Positions 49,792 through 61,100 of a stretch of 64,000 nucleotides of DNA are shown piece by piece. Source of the DNA: Tetragonia tetragonoides (taxonomy: Eukaryota; Streptophyta; Magnoliopsida; Caryophyllales; Aizoaceae); the NCBI GenBank assembly GCA_038025085.1, contig CM076146.1:21833001-21897000 (forward strand). The letters run 5' to 3'. The notes under the pieces are model-generated. The model was not told where the DNA came from and did not search any database. It worked only from the letters and a program-made list of their open reading frames with translations. The translations under genes were made by a program, and so were the position numbers. Every line of letters starts with the position of its first letter. The stretch's first letter is position 1.

Positions 49792-52700
49792 ACCTAGGAT
49801 GTTTACAGTTACAAACAAGCTTCAACTCAAGCTTTTGAATGCATTTACGCGTTTTAAAAGCTCATACGAGTAGGGTGAAAGAGATTTGAGTTCTTTTGTG
49901 TTGTATATTAAGAGAAATCATCCAAATACTTTGTTTGCAATCAATTGAGTGTGAAACTACACCTTGGATGTTTTCAGTTACAAACAAGCTTCCACTCAAG
50001 CTTTTGAATGCATTTACGTGTTTTAAAAGCTCATACGAGTAGGGTGAAAGAGATTTGAGTTCTTTTGTGTTGTATATTAAGAGAAAGCATCCAAATACTT
50101 TGTTTGCATTTATTTGAGTGTGAAATTATACCTAGGATGTTTACAGTTACAAACAAGCTTCAACTCAAGCTTTTGAATGCATTTACGCGTTTTAAAAGCT
50201 CATACGAGTAGGGTGAGAGAGATTTGAGTTCTTTTGTGTTGTATATTAAGAGAAAGCATCCAAATACTTTGTTTGCATTCATTTGAGTGTGAAACTACAC
50301 CTAGGATGTTTACAAGTACAAACAAGCTTCAACTCAAGCTGCTGAATGAATTTACGCGTTTTAACAGCTCTTACGACTAGGGTGATAGAAATTGAGTTCT
50401 TTTGTGTTGTATATTAAGGGAAAGCATCCAAATACTTTGTTTGCAATCATTTGAAGGTGAAACAACACCTAGGATGTTTACAGTTACAAACAAGCTTCAA
50501 CTCAAGCTTTTGAATGCATTTACGCGTTTTATAAGCTCATACGAGTAGGGTGAAAGAGATTTGGGTTCTTTTGTGTTGTATATTAAGAGAAAGCATCCAA
50601 ATACTTTGTTTGCAATCATTTGAGTGTGAAACTATACCTAGGATGTTTACAGTTACAAACAAGCTTCAACTCAAGCTGCTGAATGAATTTACGCGTTTTA
50701 ACAGCTCTTACGACTAGGGTCATAGAAATTGAGTTCTTTTGTGTTGTATATTAAGGGAAAGCATCCAAATACTTTGTTTGAAATCATTTGAGTGTGAAAC
50801 TACACCTAGGATGTTTACAGTTACAAACAAGCTTCAACTCAAGCTTTTGAATGCATTTACGCGTTTTAAAAGCTCATACGAGTAGGGTGAAAGAGATTTG
50901 GGTTCTTTTGTGTTGTATATTAAGAGAAAGCATCCAAATACTTTGTTTGCATTTATTTGAGTGTGAAATTATACCTAGGATGTTTACAGTTACAAACAAG
51001 CTTCAACTCAAGCTTTTGAATGCATTTACGCGTTTTAAAAGATCATACGAGTAGGGTGAGAGAGATTTGAGTTCTTTTGTGTTGTATATTAAGAGAAAGC
51101 ATCCAAATACTTTGTTTGCATTCATTTGAGTGTGAAATTATACCTAGGATGTTTACAGTTACAAACAAGCTTCAACTCAAGCTTTTGAATGCATTTACGC
51201 GTTTTAAAAGCTCATACGAGTAGGGTGAAAGAGATTTGAGTTCTTTTGTGTTGTATATTAAGGGAAAGCATCCAAATACTTTGTTTGCAATCGTTTGAGT
51301 GTGAAACTACACCTAGGATGTTTACAGTTACAAACAAGCTTCAACTCAAGCTTTTGAATGCATTTACGCGTTTAAAAAGCTCATACGAGTAGGGTGAAAG
51401 AGATTTGAGTTCTTCTGTGTTGTATATTAAGAGAAAGCATCCAAATACTTTGTTTTCATTCATTTGAGTGTGAAACTACACCTAGGATGTTTACAGTTAC
51501 AAACAAGCTTCAACTCAAGCTTTTGAATGCATTTACGCGTTTAAAAAGCTCATACGAGTAGGGTGAAAGAGATTTGAGTTCTTCTGTGTTGTATATTAAG
51601 AGAAAGCATCCAAATACTTTGTTTTCATTCATTTGAGTGTGAAACTACACCTAGGATGTTTACAGTTACAAACAAGCTTCAACTCAAGCTTTTGAATGCA
51701 TTTACGCGTTTTAAAAGCTCATACGAGTAGGGTGAAAGAGATTTGAGTTCTTTTGTGTTGTATATTAAGAGAAAGCATCCAAATGTTTTGTTTGCATTCA
51801 TTTGAGTGTGAAATTATACCTAGGATGTTTACAGTTACAAACAAGCTTCAACTCAAGCTTTTGAATGCATTTACGCGTTTTAAAAGCTCATACGAGTAGG
51901 GTGAAAGAGATTTGAGTTCTTTTGTGTTGTATATTAAGAGAAATCATCCAAATACTTTGTTTGCAATCAATTGAGTGTGAAACTACACCTTGGATGTTTT
52001 CAGTTACAAACAAGCTTCCACTCAAGCTTTTGAATGCATTTACGTGTTTTAAAAGCTCATACGAGTAGGGTGAAAGAGATTTGAGTTCTTTTGTGTTGTA
52101 TATTAAGAGAAAGCATCCAAATACTTTGTTTGCATTTATTTGAGTGTGAAATTATACCTAGGATGTTTACAGTTACAAACAAGCTTCAACTCAAGCTTTT
52201 GAATGCATTTACGCGTTTTAAAAGCTCATACGAGTAGGGTGAGAGAGATTTGAGTTCTTTTGTGTTGTATATTAAGAGAAAGCATCCAAATACTTTGTTT
52301 GCATTCATTTGAGTGTGAAACTACACCTAGGATGTTTACAAGTACAAACAAGCTTCAACTCAAGCTGCTGAATGAATTTACGCGTTTTAACAGCTCTTAC
52401 GACTAGGGTGATAGAAATTGAGTTCTTTTGTGTTGTATATTAAGGGAAAGCATCCAAATACTTTGTTTGCAATCATTTGAAGGTGAAACAACACCTAGGA
52501 TGTTTACAGTTACAAACAAGCTTCAACTCAAGCTTTTGAATGCATTTACGCGTTTTAAAAGCTCATACGAGTAGGGTGAAAGAGATTTGGGTTCTTTTGT
52601 GTTGTATGATAAGAGAAAGCATCCAAATACTTTGTTTGCAATCATTTGAGTGTGAAACTATACCTAGGATGTTTACAGTTACAAACAAGCTTCAACTCAA

Positions 52701-52974
52701 GCTGCTGAATGAATTTACGCGTTTTAACAGCTCTTACGACTAGGGTCATAGAAATTGAGTTCTTTTGTGTTGTATATTAAGGGAAAGCATCCAAATACTT
52801 TGTTTGAAATCATTTGAGTGTGAAACTACACCTAGGATGTTTACAGTTACAAACAAGCTTCAACTCAAGCTTTTGAATGCATTTACGCGTTTTAAAAGCT
52901 CATACGAGTAGGGTGAAAGAGATTTGGGTTCTTTTGTGTTGTATATTAAGAGAAAGCATCCAAATACTTTGTTT
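49792..52974. repeat. 1.16-kb satellite segment repeated at 2026-bp spacing
   Basis: 49792-50948 matches 51818-52974 at offset 2026 (12 x 169 minus 2). Both share the rare CAATCAATTGAGTG (49939, 51965), ACGTGTTTT, TTTGAAGGTGAAAC (50450, 52476) and GGGTCATAG changes. The spacer 50949-51817 is further satellite with CTTCTGTG and GTTTTCATTC monomers. No gene was seen. Confidence 0.78.
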
Positions 52975-53149
52975 GCAATCATTTGAGTGTGAAACTATAC
53001 CTAGGATGTTTACAGTTACAAACAAGCTTCAACTCAAGCTTTTGAATGCATTTACGCGTTTTAAAGCTCATACGAGTAGGGTGAAAGAGATTTGAGTTCT
53101 TTTGTGTTGTATATTAAAAGAAAGCATCCAACTACTTTGTTTGCATTCA

Positions 53150-56100
53150 TTTGAGTGTGAAACTACACCTAGGATGTTTACAGTTACAAACAAGCTTCAA
53201 CTCAAGCTTTTGAATGCATTTACGCGTTTTAAAAGCTCATACGAGTAGGGTGAAAGAGATTTGAGTTCTTTTGTGTTGTATATTAAGAGAAAGCATCCAA
53301 ATGCTTTGTTTGCATTCATTTGAGTGTGAAATTATACCTAGGATGTTTACAGTTACAAACAAGCTTCAACTCAAGCTTTTGAATGCATTTACGCGTTTTA
53401 AAAGCTCATACGAGTAGGGTGAAAGAGATTTGAGTTCTTTTGTGTTGTATATTAAGAGAAATCATCCAAATACTTTGTTTGCAATCATTTGAGTGTGAAA
53501 CTACACCTTGGATGTTTTCAGTTACAAACAAGCTTCCACTCAAGCTTTTGAATGCATTTACGTGTTTTAAAAGCTCATACGAGTAGGGTGAAAGAGATTT
53601 GAGTTCTTTTGTGTTGTATATTAAGAGAAAGCATCCAAATACTTTGTTTGCATTTATTTGAGTGTGAAATTATACCTAGGATGTTTACAGTTACAAACAA
53701 GCTTCAACTCAAGCTTTTGAATGCATTTACGCGTTTTAAAAGATCATACGAGTAGGGTGAGAGAGATTTGAGTTCTTTTGTGTTGTATATTAAGAGAAAG
53801 CATCCAAATACTTTGTTTGCATTCATTTGAGTGTGAAACTACACCTAGGATGTTTACAAGTACAAACAAGCTTCAACTCAAGCTGCTGAATGAATTTACG
53901 CGTTTTAACAGCTCTTACGACTAGGGTGATAGAAATTGAGTTCTTTTGTGTTGTATATTAAGGGAAAGCATCCAAATACTTTGTTTGCAATCATTTGAGT
54001 GTGAAACAACACCTAGGATGTTTACAGTTACAAACAAGCTTCAACTCAAGCTTTTGAATGCATTTACGCGTTTTAAAAGCTCATACGAGTAGGGTGAAAG
54101 AGATTTGGGTTCTTTTGTGTTGTATATTAAGAGAAAGCATCCAAATACTTTGTTTGCGATCATTTGAGTGTGAAACTATACCTAGGATGTTTACAGTTAC
54201 AAACAAGCTTCAACTCAAGCTGCTGAATGAATTTACGCGTTTTAACAGCTCTTACGACTAGGGTCATAGAAATTGAGTTCTTTTGTGTTGTATATTAAGG
54301 GAAAGCATCCAAATACTTTGTTTGAAATCATTTGAGTGTGAAACTACACCTAGGATGTTTACAGTTACAAACAAGCTTCCACTCAAGCTTTTGAATGCAT
54401 TTACGCGTTTTAAAAGCTCATACGAGTAGGGTGAAAGAGATTTGGGTTCTTTTGTGTTGTATATTAAGAGAAAGCATCCAAATACTTTGTTTGCAATCAT
54501 TTGAGTGTGAAACTATACCTAGGATGTTTACAGTTACAAACAAGCTTCAACTCAAGCTTTTGAATGCATTTACGCGTTTTAAAGCTCATACGAGTAGGGT
54601 GAAAGAGATTTGAGTTCTTTTGTGTTGTATATTAAAAGAAAGCATCCAACTACTTTGTTTGCATTCATTTGAGTGTGAAACTAGACCTAGGATGTTTACA
54701 GTTACAAACAAGCTTCAACTCAAGCTTTTGAATGCATTTACGCGTTTTAAAAGCTCATACGAGTAGGGTGAAAGAGATTTGAGTTCTTTTGTGTTGTATA
54801 TTAAGAGAAAGCATCCAAATGCTTTGTTTGTATTCATTTGAGTGTGAAATTATACCTAGGATGTTTACAGTTACAAACAAGCTTCAACTCAAGCTTTTGA
54901 ATGCATTTACGCGTTTTAAAAGCTCATACGAGTAGGGTGAAAGAGATTTGAGTTCTTTTGTGTTGTATATTAAGAGAAAGCATCCAAATACTTTGTTTGC
55001 AATCATTTGAGTGTGAAACTACACCTAGGATGTTTACAGTTACAAACAAGCTTCAACTCAAGCTTTTGAATGCATTTACGCGTTTAAAAAGCTCATACGA
55101 GTAGGGTGAAAGAGATTTGAGTTCTTCTGTGTTGTATATTAAGAGAAAGCATCCAAATACTTTGTTTTCATTCATTTGAGTGTGAAACTACACCTAGGAT
55201 GTTTACAGTTACAAACAAGCTTCAACTCAAGCTTTTGAATGCATTTACGCGTTTTAAAAGCTCATACGAGTAGGGTGAAAGAGATTTGAGTTCTTTTGTG
55301 TTGTATATAAAGAGAAAGCATCCAAATGCTTTGTTTGCATTCATTTGAGTGTGAAATTATACCTAGGATGTTTACAGTTACAAACAAGCTTCAACTCAAG
55401 CTTTTGAATGCATTTACGCGTTTTAAAAGCTCATACGAGTAGGGTGAAAGAGATTTGAGTTCTTTTGTGTTGTATATTAAGAGAAAGCATCCAAATACTT
55501 TGTTTGCATTCATTTGAGTGTGAAACTACACCTAGGATGTTTACAAGTACAAACAAGCTTCAACTCAAGCTGCTGAATGAATTTACGCGTTTTAACAGCT
55601 CTTACGACTAGGGTGATAGAAATTGAGTTCTTTTGTGTTGTATATTAAGTGAAAGCATCCAAATACTTTGTTTGCAATCATTTGAGTGTGAAACTACACC
55701 TAGGATGTTTACAGTTACAAACAAGCTTCAACTCAAGCTTTTGAATGCATTTACGCGTTTTAAAAGCTCATACGAGTAGGGTGAGAGAGATTTGAGTTCT
55801 TTTGTGTTGTATATTAAGAGAAAGCATCCAAATACTTTGTTTGCATTTATTTGAGTGTGAAATTATACCTAGGATGTTTACAGTTACAAACAAGCTTCAA
55901 CTCAAGCTTTTGAATGCATTTACGCGTTTTAAAAGCTCATACGAGTAGGGTGAAAGAGATTTGAGTTCTTTTGTGTTGTATATTAAGAGAAATCATCCAA
56001 ATACTTTGTTTGCAATCATTTGAGTGTGAAACTACACCTTGGATGTTTTCAGTTACAAACAAGCTTCCACTCAAGCTTTTGAATGCATTTACGTGTTTTA

Positions 56101-58190
56101 AAAGCTCATACGAGTAGGGTGAAAGAGATTTGAGTTCTTTTGTGTTGTATATTAAGACAAAGCATCCAAATACTTTGTTTGCATTTATTTGAGTGTGAAA
56201 TTGTACCTAGGATGTTTACAGTTACAAACAAGCTTCAACTCAAGCTTTTGAATGCATTTACGCGTTTTAAAAGCTCATACGAGTAGGGTGAAAGAGATTT
56301 GAGTTCTTTTGTGTTGTATATTAAGAGAAAGCATCCAAATACTTTGTTTGCAATCATTTGAGTGTGAAACTACACCTAGGATGTTTACAGTTACAAACAA
56401 GCTTCAACTCAAGCTTTTGAATGCATTTACGCGTTTTAAAAGCTCATACGAGTAGGGTGAAAGAGATTTGAGTTCTTTTGTGTTGTATATTAAGAGAAAG
56501 CATCCAAATGCTTTGTTTGCATTCATTTGAGTGTGAAATTATACCTAGGATGTTTACAGTTACAAACAAGCTTCAACTCAAGCTTTTGAATGCATTTACG
56601 CGTTTTAAAAGCTCATACGAGTAGGGTGAAAGAGATTTGAGTTCCTTTGTGTTGTATATTAAGAGAAATCATCCAAATACTTTGTTTGCAATCATTTGAG
56701 TGTGAAACTACACTTTGGATGTTTTCAGTTACAAACAAGCTTCCACTCAAGCTTTTGAATGCATTTACGTGTTTTAAAAGCTCATACGAGTAGGGTGAAA
56801 GAGATTTGAGTTCTTTTGTGTTGTATATTAAGAGAAAGCATCCAAATACTTTGTTTGCATTTATTTGAGTGTGAAATTATACCTAGGATGTTTACAGTTA
56901 CAAACAAGCTTCAACTCAAGCTTTTGAATGCATTTACGCGTTTTAAAAGCTCATACGAGTAGGGTGAGAGAGATTTGAGTTCTTTTGTGTTGTATATTAA
57001 GAGAAAGCATCCAAATACTTTGTTTGCATTCATTTGAGTGTGAAACTACACCTAGGATGTTTACAAGTACAAACAAGCTTCAACTCAAGCTGCTGAATGA
57101 ATTTACGCGTTTTAACAGCTCTTACGACTAGGGTGATAGAAATTGAGTTCTTTTGTGTTGTATATTAAGGGAAAGCATCCAAATACTTTGTTTGCAATCA
57201 TTTGAAAGTGAAACAACACCTAGGATGTTTACAGTTACAAACAAGCTTCAACTCAAGCTTTTGAATGCATTTACGCGTTTTAAAAGCTCATACGAGTAGG
57301 GTGAAAGAGATTTGGGTTCTTTTGTGTTGTATATTAAGAGAAAGCATCCAAATACTTTGTTTGCAATCATTTGAGTGTGAAACTATACCTAGGATGTTTA
57401 CAGTTACAAACAAGCTTCAACTCAAGCTGCTGAATGAATTTACGCGTTTTAACAGCTCTTACGACTAGGGTCATAGAAATTGAGTTCTTTTGTGTTGTAT
57501 ATTAAGGGAAAGCATCCAAATACTTTGTTTGAAATCATTTGAGTGTGAAACTACACCTAGGATGTTTACAGTTACAAACAAGCTTCAACTCAAGCTTTTG
57601 AATGCATTTACGCGTTTTAAAAGCTCATACGAGTAGGGTGAAAGAGATTTGGGTTCTTTTGTGTTGTATATTAAGAGAAAGCATCCAAATACTTTGTTTG
57701 CAATCATTTGAGTGTGAAACTATACCTAGGATGTTTACAGTTACAAACAAGCTTCAACTCAAGCTTTTGAATGCATTTACGCGTTTTAAAGCTCATACGA
57801 GTAGGGTGAAAGAGATTTGAGTTCTTTTGTGTTGTATATTAAAAGAAAGCATCCAACTACTTTGTTTGCATTCATTTGAGTGTGAAACTAGACCTAGGAT
57901 GTTTACAGTTACAAACAAGCTTCAACTCAAGCTTTTGAATGCATTTACGCGTTTTAAAAGCTCATACGAGTAGGGTGAAAGAGATTTGAGTTCTTTTGTG
58001 TTGTATATTAAGAGAAAGCATCCAAATGCTTTGTTTGCATTCATTTGAGTGTGAAATTATACCTAGGATGTTTACAGTTACAAACAAGCTTCAACTCAAG
58101 CTTTTGAATGCATTTACGCGTTTTAAAAGCTCATACGAGTAGGGTGAAAGAGATTTGAGTTCTTTTGTGTTGTATATTAAGAGAAATCAT
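53150..58190. repeat. 1.8-kb satellite segment repeated at 3207-bp spacing
   Basis: 53150-54985 matches 56357-58190 at offset 3207 (19 x 169 minus 4), including the B, F and D monomer order, GGGTCATAG (54262, 57469) and AAAAGAAAGCATCCAACTAC. The same order also appears in 52540-53095 at 1518 bp before the first copy, so this module has been copied repeatedly in the 50-58 kb region. No gene was seen. Confidence 0.75.
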
Positions 58191-61100
58191 CCAAATACTT
58201 TGTTTGCAATCATTTGAGTGTGAAACTACACCTTGGATGTTTTCAGTTACAAACAAGCTTCCACTCAAGCTTTTGAATGCATTTACGTGTTTTAAAAGCT
58301 CATACGAGTAGGGTGAAAGAGATTTGAGTTCTTTTGTGTTGTATATTAAGAGAAAGCATCCAAATACTTTGTTTGCATTTATTTGAGTGTGAAATTATAC
58401 CTAGGATGTTTACCGTTACAAACAAGCTTGAACTCAAGCTTTTGAATGCATTTACGCGTTTTAAAAGCTCATACGAGTAGGGTGAAAGAGATTTGAGTTC
58501 TTTTGTGTTGTATATTAAGAGAAAGCATACAAATACTTTGTTTGCAATCATTTGAGTGTGAAACTACACCTAGGATGTTTACAGTTACAAACAAGCTTAA
58601 ACTCAAGCTTTTGAATGCATTTACGCGTTTTAAAAGCTCATACGAGTAGGGTGAAAGAGATTTGAGTTCTTTTGTGTTGTATATTAAGAGAAAGCATCCA
58701 AATACTTTGTTTGCAATCATTTGAGTGTGAAACTATACCTAGGATGTTTACAGTTACAAACAAGCTTCAACTCAAGCTTTTGAATGCATTTACGCGTTTT
58801 AAAGCTCATACGAGTAGGGTGAAAGAGATTTGAGTTCTTTTGTGTTGTATATTAAAAGAAAGCATCCAACTACTTTGTTTGCATTCATTTGAGTGTGAAA
58901 CTAGACCTAGGATGTTTACAGTTACAAAGAAGCTTCAACTCAAGCTTTTGAATGCATTTACGCGTTTTAAAAGCTCATACGAGTAGGGTGAAAGAGATTT
59001 GAGTTCTTTTGTGTTGTATATTAAGAGAAAGCATCCAAATGCTTTGTTTGCATTCATTTGAGTGTGAAATTATACCTAGGATGTTTACAGTTACAAACAA
59101 GCTTCAACTCAAGCTTTTGAATGCATTTACGCGTTTTAAAAGCTCATACGAGTAGGGTGAAAGAGATTTGAGTTCTTTTGTGTTGTATATTAAGAGAAAT
59201 CATCCAAATACTTTGTTTGCAATCATTTGAGTGTGAAACTACACCTTGGATGTTTTCAGTTACAAACAAGCTTCCACTCAAGCTTTTGAATGCATTTACG
59301 TGTTTTAAAAGCTCATACGAGTAGGGTGAAAGAGATTTGAGTTCTTTTGTGTTGTATATTAAGAGAAAGCATCCAAATGCTTTGTTTGCATTCATTTGAG
59401 TGTGAAATTATACCTAGGATGTTTACAGTTACAAACAAGCTTCAACTCAAGCTTTTGAATGCATTTACGCGTTTTAAAAGCTCATACGAGTAGGGTGAAA
59501 GAGATTTGAGTTCTTCTGTGTTGTATATTAAGAGAAAGCATCCAAATACTTTGTTTTCATTCATTTGAGTGTGAAACTACACCTAGGATGTTTACAGTTA
59601 CAAACAAGCTTCAACTCAAGCTTTTGAATGCATTTACGCGTTTTAAAAGCTCATACGAGTAGGGTGAAAGAGATTTGAGTTCTTTTGTGTTGTATATTAA
59701 GAGAAAGCATCCAAATGCTTTGTTTGCATTCATTTGAGTGTGAAATTATACCTAGGATGTTTACAGTTACAAACAAGCTTCAACTCAAGCTTTTGAATGC
59801 ATTTACGCGTTTTAAAAGCTCATACGAGTAGGGTGAAAGAGATTTGAGTTCTTCTGTGTTGTATATTAAGAGAAAGCATCCAAATACTTTGTTTTCATTC
59901 ATTTGAGTGTGAAACTACACCTAGGATGTTTACAGTTACAAACAAGCTTCAACTCAAGCTTTTGAATGCATTTACGCGTTTTAAAAGCTCATACGAGTAG
60001 GGTGAAAGAGATTTGAGTTCTTTTGTGTTGTATATTAAGAGAAAGCATCCAAATACTTTGTTTGCATTCATTTGAGTGTGAAATTATACCTAGGATGTTT
60101 ACAGTTACAAACAAGCTTCAACTCAAGCTTTTGAATGCATTTACGCGTTTTAAAACCTCATACGAGTAGGGTGAAAGAGATTTGAGTTCTTTTGTGTTGT
60201 ATATTAAAGGAAAGCATCCAAATACTTTGTTTGCATTCATTTGAGTCTGAAACTATACCTAGGATGTTTACAGTTACAAACAAGCCTCAACTCAAGCTTT
60301 TGAATGCATTTACGCGTTTTAAAAGCTCATACGATTAGGGTGAAAGAGATTTGAGTTCTTTTGTGTTGTATATTAAGAGAAAGCATCCAAATACTTTGTT
60401 TGCATTCATTTGAGTGTGAAACTACACCTAGGATGTTTACAAGTACAAACAAGCTTCAACTCAAGCTGCTGAATGAATTTACGCGTTTTAACAGCTCTTA
60501 CGACTAGGGTGATAGAAATTGAGTTCTTTTGTGTTGTATATTAAGAGAAAGCATCCAAATACTTTGTTTGCAATCATTTGAGTGTGAAACTACACCTAGG
60601 ATGTTTGCAGTTACAAACAAGCTTCAACTCAAGCTGCTGAATGAATTTACGCTTTTTAACAGCTCTTACGACTAGAGTGATAGAAATTGAGTTCTTTCGT
60701 GTTGTATATTAAGGGAAAGCATCCAAACACTTTGTTTGCAATCATTTGAGTGTGAAACTACACCTAGGATGTTTACAGTTACAAACAAGCTTCAACTCAA
60801 GCTTTTGAATGCATTTACGCGTTTTAAAAGCTCATACGAGTAGGGTGAAAGAGATATGGGTTCTTTTGTGTTGTATATTAAGAGAAAGCATCCAAATATT
60901 TTGTTTGCAATCATTTGAGTGTGAAACTATACCTAGGATGTTTACAGTTACAAACAAGCTTCAACTCAAGCTTTTGAATGCATTTACGCGTTTTAAAAGC
61001 TCATACGAGTAGGGTGAAAGAGATTTGAGTTCTTTTGTGTTGTATATTAAGAGAAAGCATCCAAATGCTTTGTTTGCATTCATTTGAGTGTGAAATTATA